Positions 9,913 through 20,900 of a stretch of 64,000 nt of DNA are shown here, in pieces (the stretch's first letter is position 1; every line of letters starts with the position of its first letter). This stretch comes from Rhizodiscina lignyota (taxonomy: Eukaryota > Ascomycota > Dothideomycetes > Aulographales > Rhizodiscinaceae), in NCBI GenBank assembly GCA_010015805.1, contig ML978122.1, forward strand, positions 1,460,453 through 1,524,452, given 5' to 3'. Below the pieces are notes generated by a model. It saw nothing but the letters and a program-made list of their open reading frames with translations. It did no database searches and was not told the origin of the DNA. Made by a program: the position numbers and the translations under genes.

Positions 9913-11574
9913 ATGGTATGTACCAAGTCGCGATGAGCCATAACGACGTCCTGACTGACCTTTAATCAGCATATTATTGTCGTTGGTTGCGGCCTCGCCG
10001 GCCTCACGGCTGCGATTGCGCTGGCGCGCGCAGGCCACAAGGTCGAAATCGTCGAAGCAGCACCGCAGATCGCCTACGTCGGGGCAGGTCAGTTCCATCC
10101 CACGGATCACCATAGTTTGCGCTTCGTCTAAAGAGTCCCTAGGCATCCAAGTCTCGCCAAACTCATCGAGAGTCTTGCGGAAGTTGGGCGTCGACAAGTA
10201 CATCGAGAAGTACTGCACAGAGCCTGTGGATCTCCGTATGATGCGATGGGAGAATGGCAAGAAGCTTGTCGAATGTCCACTCAAGAAGCCCTCCCATGAC
10301 GAGTACGGATCGCCTTACTGGTGAGTTCGATATGGCTCCTCATCGTTACGGACCGTAGCTTACCCTTGGCCAGGCACGTTCACCGCGCCGATTTCCACCG
10401 CGGTCTACTCGAGTGCGCTCTGGAGCTGGGAATTGTAACGCACCTCGATAACCGCATCGTCGACATTGACGCTGAGGCTCCATCATTGACTAGCCATACT
10501 GGCAGGCGCTTCACTGCAGACCTTATCGTGGCTTCTGACGGTTGGTAGACACCCGCGATGTTCTGAGAGAGCTAGTACTTATGACTTTTACAGGACTGAA
10601 TTCGAAATGCCGTGAGGTTGTCGTCGGCCACGCTAGTCCTCCGATTCCAACCGGCCAGATGGTGTACCGAGTTACGATTCCAGCGCGGAAGCTTAAGGGC
10701 ATCCCTGGGCTCGAGGAGATGATCACAACTCCGAGAAACAACCATTGGATTGGTCCATACGGAACAATCCTGAGTTACCTGCTTGAAGGTATCAACGAGA
10801 CGCTAGTGAACTTGGTCATGACGTACGTCTGCTCTTCTATGATGACAAGGTCTCTTACCGCATACTGACGAGACGAAGGATCGATGTAAACGGCAGAATG
10901 CCAGACGGTGTCAACCAAAGACTCAGTTCTGCAGACGCTGCACGTGCTGCATTCAAGGGATGGGACCCTCGGGTGGACCAGATGCTGGAGCACGCCGAGC
11001 ATGTTCTCGAATGGAGGGTAAGATTCGCCTTGTCGCGGGTTCCTCATGGATCTCGAAGCTAACATGAGCGCAGTTGTTCACCCATCACGAGATCCCATCG
11101 TGGGCGCATTCGTCGAAGAAGCTCATTATCATCGGCGACGCCTGCCACGCCATGACCCCCTATCTCGCACAAGGCGCCGCTATGGGTATCGAAGACGCAG
11201 CGATCTTGGGCGGTCTCTTGGAGAAGTATCCTACTATGGATACGATCGGAAAGGTCATCACGCTCTACGAAAGGCTTCGCATCAAGCGTACGGCCCGCGT
11301 TGCCGAGGCCTCCATCGACTCCCGCTACTTTACGCAGATGCCCGACGGCCCGAAACAGGAGGAGCGCGACGCCTGGCTCGTCGAGCACCCGGGCATTTGG
11401 AAGGGCCACATCAACATCCGCAGCCGCAAAGAGTTCCTCGACTGGCTGTTCGGATATGATGCGTACAAAGCCCTTAACGAGGCGATTCAGGCGGAAGAAG
11501 GTGGTGACTCGGCGGGTAAGGGAACTTCCATGGGCGTACACTCGCACGTCGCTGAGATCATCTCTGAAGCGTAA
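9913..11574 (+). CDS. FAD-dependent monooxygenase, salicylate-hydroxylase type
   Basis: Class A flavoprotein monooxygenase, 444 aa in the model 9913..9915, 9970..10087, 10143..10320, 10374..10540, 10594..10822, 10879..11017, 11074..11574. The first coding exon is just the ATG. Motifs are HIIVVGCGLAGLTAAIAL (FAD dinucleotide fold at the N-terminus), the linker PNSSRVL, the internal LIVASDGLNS segment (DG motif) and IIIGDACHAMTPYLAQGA (second FAD motif). These are typical of salicylate or hydroxybenzoate hydroxylases, which hydroxylate, and may decarboxylate, phenolic acids with NAD(P)H. It is divergent from the dienelactone hydrolase and close to an MFS transporter and a zinc-cluster regulator, which supports a small aromatic-catabolism cluster. 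No ring-cleavage dioxygenase is visible nearby, so the substrate and the full route remain inference. Confidence 0.9.
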
Positions 11575-12154
11575 TGCTCCCCGCCTTCACCAAACCTTCA
11601 AGACGACAGTGGGATTTCGCATGCTTTGTACGATGTGCTTTTTTGGACTAAAATACCCAGAGTGAGCATCTGATATAGATTCATCATTCTATGAGGAGTA
11701 TGGTAGAACGGAATGATTCACGTTACTTGTTACGGCTGCCTTTGGAGCAATCCTTCAGTCTCGTCAGCACATTCCGGATCTGATGCGAAGGATCGGCGCG
11801 GCAGTTGATTTTGAGCGTGCGACGACTACAGCGTTTCGTCTTCTCTAATTTCTAATTTGTTTCCTCTTTTATGCTGGAAATTAGGGAATTCTGAAAATGG
11901 AAGTTGGCTGAAACGCGCCTCATATGAACTGGCCAGTAACAATAGAATGCGCGTCCGAAGCAATTGTGGCTCGTGAGTGAGTCAGTGAACGACTGCAGGT
12001 CGGCCCCAGCGGGGAAATGTTCAGATCCTTCAGTTGCATTGCCAAGCTGATAAAGCGTGCAAGTGCGATTTGGGCGAAAAGGCTCGATGCGTGTTCCAGA
12101 ACGCTCGGTGGGCTCTGAGACACAACGCCACATTCGCTATGCTAGCGTTCCCCT
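11575..12154. other. intergenic
   Basis: About 580 bp after the monooxygenase. It probably contains its 3' UTR. No gene is recognised. Confidence 0.5.
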
Positions 12155-12660
12155 TCACGCCGTCGGCTTCTTCCGCGGCATATTGGGCGTCGTGATAGAC
12201 GTTGGATTTTGACTCATGACGGGCTGTCTCTCGTCAGACGGTGAGACAGCAGGGAGCACTGCTTTCCAGTAGATTCCTTCGACTTGGCGGTATTGCTGGC
12301 TTTGTTTCGATGCCTCCCACCAAGTTCGGATGCGCGAGGAGGAAACCGGCAACAAGTCTGCATAACCAAAGAGGGTAAGAAAGCTATCAGAGGTACCGTA
12401 GAGGATCTGGAGCATCCTGTCTAGAGCTTGCGAGCTGAGTATTAGGTTTTCGCCGTTCCCGATTGAACACACACACATCAGCTACCTCCGCCACCTCAGC
12501 TTGCTCTTGGCGCCACCGTCTGCCATCACGTGTAGGGCCGTTGCAAAGGATATCCATGGGACTGGAACTGATATTTACTCGATCTGAGTGCAACTATACA
12601 AGGATGGCACTGCCTTCCATCGCCAACGGGAGAAACTGTCGTGGCATGACTGAAGCCTAC
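12155..12660 (-). pseudogene. possible glutathione S-transferase-like remnant
   Basis: A minus-strand frame of about 107 residues carries LFGYADLLPVSS followed by RIRTWWEASKQSQQYR, which resembles the C-terminal helical region of glutathione S-transferases (the 'ADI...WWE' pattern). No thioredoxin-fold N-terminus could be joined upstream, so it is either a fragment or a chance resemblance. Low certainty. Confidence 0.22.
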
Positions 12661-12786
12661 TAATACAACGCCAACGCTTTAAATAATAATAAATAGTCAA
12701 TACATCCGATGCAGAAAGGATAATTCCGAAGATCCAAAACTACAAGGAATGTCATGAACTCGTACCAGGTCGTGCCGCGTGCGGAA

Positions 12787-14632
12787 TTATATGTACTGAT
12801 GGAAAGACGGCTCGCCAAGACGCCGTCGCCACTTCTCGCCCCAGATCATTAGGGAGAGGATGGGGAACCAAAATACTAGTAGAATGAGTGCAAAAGTGGT
12901 CCAGGCCCAGTCGAATCCGATGGCTTCCCAGGTGACCACGTTGAAAAAGCCCATGACGAAAGAGAGACCGCGTGAGAGATTCATGAGGACAGCGCTCTCT
13001 GGCGTCTGAGGGCGGTAACAATCGGAGACGTAAGCGTAAAGACACGTGGACGCGATTTGGAGACCAAGCACGCCTGTCATCTAGTTAGTAGACAGTCTAG
13101 GGTGAAGTAGTAGAAGTACGTACCAACAGCTAAGCCAACCAAGGGAGGCACAAATGCAGTGCGGTGCTCAATGCACACTCCAAAAATAATCATGCCTGCC
13201 ACCATGAAACAGATGGCCGCGGTGGTCAGATACAGACGGTGTTCTGGTTTCCGAACCCCGTCGTGCTTCTTCGCTAGCCGCGTCATGAGGACGTCCGAGA
13301 GTTTGCCGGCCGTACACTCGCCAATCAAGGTGCCAATGATCAGTGGGATACCAGTGCACAGGCCAATGGCTCCGCTCTTGAAGCCATAGAACTTCGTGTA
13401 GATATTGGCCATGCTGATTGCGGGCAGAATGTTAATGAAAGTCCAGCACCACGTATAGAACCAGAAGGGGAATGCAATCGACGGGTACTTCAGCATGTAG
13501 AATGAGGTGAAGAAGTCGCGGGGTTTCAACTTCCGTTGCGGAATAAGGTTGCCGCGCAGGTTGAACAGCATCTCCCAGTACGTTCGTTCGTGCGTTCGCT
13601 GCGAGAGAAATTCCGGGCCTCGAGAAAATAGAGTCTCTGGGAAAGCGAAGAGCGCAATGCTGAAAGACAGTGCTGTAATGATGGCCGGCATCCAGAAGTC
13701 CCATTGCCAACCCAAATTTTGGCCGAGGAAACCACCGACTAAAAAAATTGTTAGGTTGTGTTGAATGTGGCCGAATGACTCGTGTACATACTAATAACTG
13801 CAATATGCGCGCCGTTGGTGACGAAGATGGTGTATACACCGCTCTTTTCTCCACGCTCATGCATGAAGAACATGTCTATTCCATGGTTAGCTTTTTGCCA
13901 AAGCAAGCCAGAACTTCTCAAACGCATACCATTCAAGCACGTAGTTCCAACGGACATCATCCCGCCCATTCCAATACCATTGATAGCACGCGTGCCCAAC
14001 AGCTGGCTGAACGTCTTGGAGTTCGCAGAGCCGATTTGTCCCACAATTGCGAATATCTGTGACAGTAGCGTAATTGGTCGCCGGCCGTATACGTTCGTCA
14101 GAGGTGTCCAAATGAACGGGGAGACGCCGCCGAGGATAATCGACGTCGTTGTGGAATATGTGACAATCTCTACGGGGCGGTGGAAAGCTTTGCCCAGCAG
14201 CACCAAGCTCGGGTTTGGCACCGCGGCATTGAAAGGGCCCAGGAACGCCATGAAACCGACCTGGATGAGAACACTCCATTTGAGCCATCTTGGCCAGTTC
14301 TGTGATCAATTTTCGTCAGTATGCCATTAACATTTTATTTTTTGGTGGGCTGTTGAAAGACGGAGGAAAAATCAAGCTGAATGATGTGCTCGTTCTGAAC
14401 GCGCAAATCTTTGCTCTACACGTACCAAGGGGTCATCTTTGAATCTGCTGGGCTGGGGCTTCAACGGAATGCCATAGGGGTCGAGTTTGAGGTCTCCGTC
14501 GTGGGCGTGGAGCTTGGAATCGGAGTCGTTGGCCTCCCAACCGCCCTTTTCATTGTCGGAGTACTTCGTCATGACCTCATGTCGTTCAGAGCCAGTGGAG
14601 CTCAATGGCGACTTTGGAATGTAGGTCGCCAT
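12787..14632 (-). CDS. MFS transporter (drug:H+ antiporter-like)
   Basis: Major facilitator superfamily transporter, 520 aa, model complement(12787..13073, 13124..13738, 13792..13875, 13930..14299, 14426..14632). A hydrophilic N-terminus (about 70 residues with DPYGIPL) precedes the membrane part. The segment after transmembrane helix 2 reads NVYGRRPI (MFS signature loop). The middle carries AINGIGMGGM, a long cytosolic loop between helices 6 and 7 rich in Arg and Glu, and LIGECTAGKLSD in the second half. About 12 hydrophobic helices are present. It is divergent from the zinc-cluster regulator at 15519 and lies 1.2 kb from the monooxygenase gene. It may import the aromatic substrate or export a product; the sequence does not say which. 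Confidence 0.9.
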
Positions 14633-15518
14633 GGGATTGCGACAGCGATCCAGTGGAGAGGATGCGTAGGTTCGAGCGAGCGAGCGCGAGGCAGGGTGTC
14701 AGCACGTTGATTAAGGTTTGCTGGCCACGACGCTGACGGGGAGTTCTGAGGGCGTGCGAGCACAGCAATGCGAGGCGCTCGCCTCCTACCTAGCGTGCCA
14801 CAAATCTCTCGCTCCTTCCCCGCAAACCGAATGGCGGGATCAAGGTCACATCCTCGCAGCATGAACGCAGCGCCCTTGCCTGCTCCCCTGTTTCGACGCC
14901 CAAGAGCGTCCTCTGTCATGGCATTGAAGGCTGGGCGACGCACGAGCAGCACGACCGGTCCCGGCAGTTAGCTTGCTCGCTGCAATGCTCACTCCTCGCC
15001 AACTGCTCGGGGCGCGCTGATTCGCCGAGGCCGGGGAGTTAGCTGCACGAGTCGTGCAGCGGCAGCGTGCCGTATCAGTCCATTCAGGAGGAGGGTGGCA
15101 GATGCGGCGCCGCTTGCATGCTTGCGTCACCCCGGCTGCCACTCGTCGCGCGCATTCACACCTCCCCCTCTGGCACGTCTCTGCGGCCGTCCGAACCTCT
15201 CCGCCTTTCGCCTTAGCCGTGAATGGCCTGCTGAGCGGCGCCCGGCAACAGGAAGCTGATGAAGTGCCCGAGCGGCGAGGGGTTTACGCATTGCTCGACT
15301 CGTCCGCTCTGGTCACGCTGCTGCGAGTAGTAAGCTGCCCTCGCACGCGCGGTTAAGTATTAGAGGAAGTCAGCGACCGAACCCTTTCTCGCACTTCTCC
15401 ACGCTGCGGATGTAGCCATCCCAATGTCAACCACTGCGATTGTGGAGAAGACCGCCCGAGCCTAGGCGCGCAGGAACGTGCCACAGTGCCGCTTTCCGCT
15501 GAACCCGCTACACCCGCA
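14633..15518. promoter_or_regulatory. bidirectional promoter, MFS transporter / zinc-cluster regulator
   Basis: A GC-rich spacer of 886 bp between the divergent transporter and regulator genes. Open frames across it are low-complexity shadows. A CGG-spaced site for a zinc-cluster factor is likely somewhere here, but I cannot single one out. Confidence 0.45.
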
Positions 15519-17990
15519 ATGCCTGAGAAAATCGGCGACCGGCGGGACAGGCGGAGGGTACCAGACGGTATGTCAATTTCATATCGCATTCGATGACTCC
15601 AAGGCCCGAGTGGTCCCCCGGAGTTGATTGGTGTGTCGTCGTTGACGTGTAGAGTTGCAGAGCGAAGACGGAGAGCCTTAGCGAGCTGCGATGGCTGCAA
15701 AGGGCGACGAGTGAAGTGTCAGAGGTCGGAGTCGGAGGAAGCATGCGTGAGTTGCGTGAAGGCGGGTATTGTTTGCCAAACCACTCTTCCACGGAAGACT
15801 CGCATCTATGGCAGCGTCGAGTCGTTGAGCATTCGATATCGCGCCCTCGATGCGCTGGTGAAAGGCCTCTTTGCCGACCAAGATACCGCCGACACTAAGG
15901 TGTTGTTCCGCATCGCGCAAGAACGGAATATTTCTATGCCAGATGCAAACGATACGTCGGCCGAGCAGGACCTATTCCAGAACACCTCTGGGCCGAGTGT
16001 GAAGTCCGACTACGACAGCGACCTGGACCTACCAGACATCTTCCTTCCGGTGACCCAGGCCGACAATCCATTCGCAAGTCGCCAACCCAAGCTCGTGGAC
16101 GAAAGACTGATTCCCACCCCCCATGGAGTCTCACACTATGTCGGGCCATCTAGCTCCTTCAAGTTCGCGGCAACCATCCGCAACATGGTCGGCCAGTGCA
16201 GCATGCTGCAGCAGGATGACCATCAGTTACGGCGGAATACTCACGCCTTGCGCGCAGACTTTGCCAACATGAAGATAAGCAAAGTCATAGAACCACGTGA
16301 ACCGGATGACTCAGGCAATGATACCGCCAGCGTTGCTGGTACGGATGTTGCCACGAGTACGTCGCGGACAACGTCTCCATCGAACACCTTCAACGATCCC
16401 CACATGCAGACCATGGAGAGCGCATTTTCACTCCTGCCTCCAAGGAACGTGGCAGACGCATTGGTTGCTGGGTTCTTCGATCGTGTCCACGCCGACTTTC
16501 CTCTGTTCCACAGGAGTACCTTTCAGCAACGATATGAGCTGTCCTGGGAAGCTGCATCGGAATCGACTCAGAAGGCAGACCTTGCATGGATGTGTTGTCT
16601 CTTTATGGTTTTTGTTCTAGGAGCTCAGGCGCTCGAGGAGCACGACGTCGAGCAATCTTCACAGCTGCAGAAGCGCTATCTCGCTCTGACACGTGCCCGG
16701 CTTCATAAGTTGGTCACAACGTCTAGTCTGCAGAATGTCCAAGCTCTGGCACTTCTAATGCTCTACGAGCATAACTCCGGAGAGCGGAATACTGCATGGA
16801 TGCTGGTTGGCTGTGCCGCAAGAATGGCCATATGTCTTGGCCTGCACAGAGATAACACTGCTACGTCCTTTGACTCCATTGAGCGAAATATTCGACGCCG
16901 TGTGTGGTGGACCTTGTACATGTTTGAGCATGAGCTCTCTGTTGTACTCGGTCGACCGTCTGGTATTGACGACGCAGAAGTATATGTTGGATTACCTGAT
17001 GAAACCATTATCGAGCCAGCTGGATGTCCGGATATCCTGAAGTCCTCAATTCAGTTGACCCAACTGCAAATCAAGATGCGGGCGACGCTCTATCCTCTTC
17101 CACGGCAGCAGGAGATAGTTCTAACCGCCGGACACACCCATGCTACGTCAACTATGCTGAGAACACTGGATACTTGGTTTGCAAATATGCCAGCTCATTT
17201 ACGGCCCGAGCACAAGTCGTTATTACCTACCCATCAGAGGGCAATTCTCTTACTTCACGTCCGTTATCAGTACACGAAGACGGTAGCGACACGGCCATAC
17301 ATACTGCTGAAAGCAAATAACGACATCAACGCTCTGGCAGGCAGAAGTCCTCGGCATTATGACCAGGAGAACGAAGCAAGAGTTCTAGCCGAAACCTGCT
17401 GCGCTTGCGCGCACGAAACGATCAAGTGTCTTCTTATGCTTGGTGCAGCAGGCCTTTTGAACGGCACCAGCTGGCTGGACACGTACTTTGCCTACCACGC
17501 AATACTCGTCATTTGTCTTGACTTCCTTGCAAGGCCACGTGAACTCCCGGACACGCCCGAGGATGCAGCCCGTAAACAGTCAGTTGTACAGATGTGCACG
17601 TTCATCCGGCAAACCAGACTTGCATCGACTTATCATATTCTTGGTCAAGTCTCTGTACAGTTCGCGCGCATTGTCGGCATCCTCGACCACTCGGTTCCTG
17701 GGGAAGAGGGTGTCGGTGCCAGTGCTGGTGGCCGAGACATCGTTGCTGGCGCTCCTCACCACCTGCCACACGGACAACCTCAACTCGCTGCTGCTGTACC
17801 GGTAGCCGGTATGGCGGCTCATCACGTGGGGAATATGTACGCTACACCGACGCACGAGACGTTCAACACGCCTGGTGCAATGTGGGATTTCTTTGATCTG
17901 GCAAATCCGGAACAGGCCGGCTATGGGATGAACTTGGCTGAGTTCCCGCAAGCCGGAACCTTTGGGCAAGGCATGAATCCGGGTTACTAA
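15519..17990 (+). CDS. Zn(II)2Cys6 transcription factor with fungal_trans domain
   Basis: Pathway-type regulator of about 792 aa in a two-exon model (15519..15567, 15661..17990). Exon 1 was chosen because it splices in frame into RRRRALASCDGCKGRR, giving a basic N-terminus; an alternative start at 15624 skips exon 1. The DNA-binding cluster has six cysteines in the order C-x2-C-x6-C-x8-C-x2-C-x6-C. The middle region carries the fungal-specific domain: FPLFHRSTFQQRYE, ALALLMLYEH, AARMAICLGLHRD and RRRVWWTLYMFEHELS. The C-terminus is Gly/Pro/Ala-rich. It is divergent from the MFS gene, so the likely targets are the transporter and the neighbouring monooxygenase and dienelactone hydrolase genes. 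The inducer is unknown. Confidence 0.9.
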
Positions 17991-20900
17991 GGATTCATAG
18001 AGGGCAATCGGTGTTTCTGCGTTCGATTGGTGGTGGTCTACCGCTTCGAAATGGCATACTAATCTGCCATTTCTATTTGTTATGGATTTAATACTGGCTT
18101 GACAAAGGTGTCTAGCCAAAGGGAAAAAGTTGTGTGCAAGTCGTCTTTACTCTCATTTGTTGATAACATATTTAACGTACAGCAACAACGTTAAGTGCGT
18201 AGCCTCGCGAGCGGCTCTAGGCAATCGAACCCATGGTCTAGCGCACCCACTCCATAGAATCAATTACTCCGTATTCACATACTATATGCTTCCAAAATTG
18301 CAATCAATGTATCTTGAGTATCCATATCGTTATACTTTCCAGGTTCGCCTGTTCTTCTATGTCTTCTGGTCGATACAAAACTATCTCCCCAACGACAGAG
18401 GCGCGACAAGAGGTAAAATCAAGGTGGCGCCCCCAATGTGATGAAAGCACGTAGCCCGAGACCGAAGATCCCATACTGGGGCTTGATGATGATCTAACTC
18501 ATTTAGAGGCTCGTATTCCTCCAGTCTCGCGTGGCGGCCCTGTCGCCAAGCAAGCATCCTTCCTCCTCCTGAGTTCTAACGCGTCCCTCTCGACGACTTC
18601 ACATCAACATTTCTGTACCTTTCATCAACCTTCATCTCTCATTATTGGGGGCCATGAAACGGTTCGAGGCCGTGGTCATTAATTGCTTGGTAAGTCGTCG
18701 TTCCGCGCGCGGGTAGATCGCGCGAGCGTGTATCCAGTTTTCATTGTCGCGCTCTGGTCGATCATGTCTCATTCTCTCTTCCCAATTCGTAGCGCCCCTG
18801 GCTGCTTTCCCGTCGGCTTTTGCGGGGTCTCAATGTCTCACACGAGGCGAATGAGACGAATTCGGCAGTTGTCCGTCACCAGTTACATTAGTCGATCTCA
18901 GACCTTGGTGACGATCATTTGAAATCAAGCCCTCCCTCAGGCCCGAACCGCGCGATGAGAGAATTCAAGATTCGCGAATGTTAAGATAAAGTCTTCTCCG
19001 TGAAAATCTGCATCTTCCATCCATTGCGGTACAGACCTAACTTGGGGGCAAGCTGTGGCAAGTTTTCCTATCGTCTCATTGGCTTCGTCTATTTCCCTCC
19101 ACATCCGAGCAATGAGCGTGCAGCCTTTCGATGCTGCATGATCCAATCACGCATTTTCAAGGCCACAATTCTGCAAGAGACCACAGGATATGCAAGTACA
19201 CCGACGATCTTCGCACTGTACTTCGACTTCGGCCTCTCGTCATTACCAATTCCGCTCCCCACGCCCAACGACGGTGAGTAACCGTTTCCGACATCCCGGT
19301 CTCATCGAGGTGGCACAGCATCGCAATCGCCGACATGGCAATCTGCAAATGTCTCATCAGTGGAACGGCAAAAGAGGACATGCACTCCACGGGCTGCTTC
19401 GACGATGTCGTCAAGGTCCAGGATGACAGCTTTTCAACGTTTTACCAGCCAGTTTCCGCATTAGTATATATCCCCGCAAATGCTTGCAGAGACAGCTTGC
19501 AGGTGGGCCAAGCATGTCCGGCACATTGGTGGAGGTCTTTCCTTAAGATTTACCCTCAATACGCATGATAGGCCTGCCTTCTTAAGCTCAGGGTTCGGGC
19601 GGGTGCTGCTCAACCATCGAGGCCACATGGCACAGAACGGTCACGCTGACCGCCCTTGCTGGATAATAGAGTCGATCAAAATCTGTGGCGACATCCTGAA
19701 TCGCCATCTATCACATCGTGACATCGCCCACGCGCGTCATGGTTCTCCGGATTTATCACACTCATATACATTCGAAAAGGACAACAGAGGACAGCCAATT
19801 TTTTATCGCGTTCCCGACTCGCCGTCTTACCCGAAACAAGGCGGCGCCGCATCTCGTCCGCCCACGCCACTACGATCGTGGCCGCCGAGCACTCCCCGCA
19901 GCAGTGGCTCTGGATGGCCACCACTCCCCGATAGTTCGGAACGGCTTGGAGTCTTCCAGCTCTACAGTTCTATAGCAGCTACCTGGAGCGGCCATCAGAG
20001 ACTTCGGAGCGACATGCATATCCAGGTTAGGGCGTGAGTGATCTCCCCAGGCCGATGCTAGTATATGGCAGGTCGCTGAGGTGGTCAGAAATGGTGGAAC
20101 AAGGGAGTGCATTGTTTTAAGTGACGAACCTGGAACGATGTCCGATGGACTCCGCTACTGATATATCGAATCTCCCTTTCTATGCGTATGAACCGCCCAA
20201 GACTCTTTCTCAATTCTCTCGCACAGAAAATATATCTTTCATAGGGGAGTTCTTTCCCCGATGCGTCGCCGAAGAGAGCAATCATCTATCATCGCCGTCT
20301 TCAGATCCACCCACATTCCGGGCAGTTTCTTCGAGAAGCCTCAAGATGGCACTGAACGGTCTTTTATGACCACGCTCTGTCACGCCAAACGTCCGTTCGA
20401 ATGTCCATTCCAGCATTGCCGTCTGAAGATACTGGCCTCAGTAACATCCGCATTTGAGAGGAGGGCCTTGTCGATGGTCTCGAGGTCACCATAGCCAAAT
20501 TTGTTCCGTCTTTCGCTGGATTGCGTTTGAAACGCTGCAATGGCTTGTTGCTGTCAAGCCCCCGTCTATCCCACGAGGTAACAGAATGGCCCTGCCGAAC
20601 TGTAAAATCCTTTGATGGGTTGCAGCTGATACTCCGTGTAAAAGCACATGGGACCTTTCGAGATTCCGATCAACTTCGATCGAGCAGCAAACTGGCGATG
20701 CCGTGTAATTTGTGCGGTTCGCTGCAGAGTTGCACGCACATTTCAGAACACTAGCAAACGCCACGGAACCGTGCTCCTGGTATGCTTGCATCGTATTTCA
20801 ACATACAGTGCAGCCGCACTTGCAGAAGCATCTTGCGCCTGCATCCGCTCCTCGAGTGCTCATCCAACTCAGAACATCAGACTGAACCCCCACGGCCAGA

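Noticed and set aside
12155-12660. Complete glutathione S-transferase gene
   Set aside because: Only a C-terminal-like piece is seen and no N-terminal domain joins to it; kept solely as a low-confidence remnant.
18190-18260. Possible tRNA on the minus strand (GGGTTCGATTGCC resembles a B box)
   Set aside because: No A box at a suitable distance and no cloverleaf could be formed.
19480-20037. Plus-strand frame of 185 residues
   Set aside because: No motif, no suitable splice context, composition mixed; not enough to call a gene.
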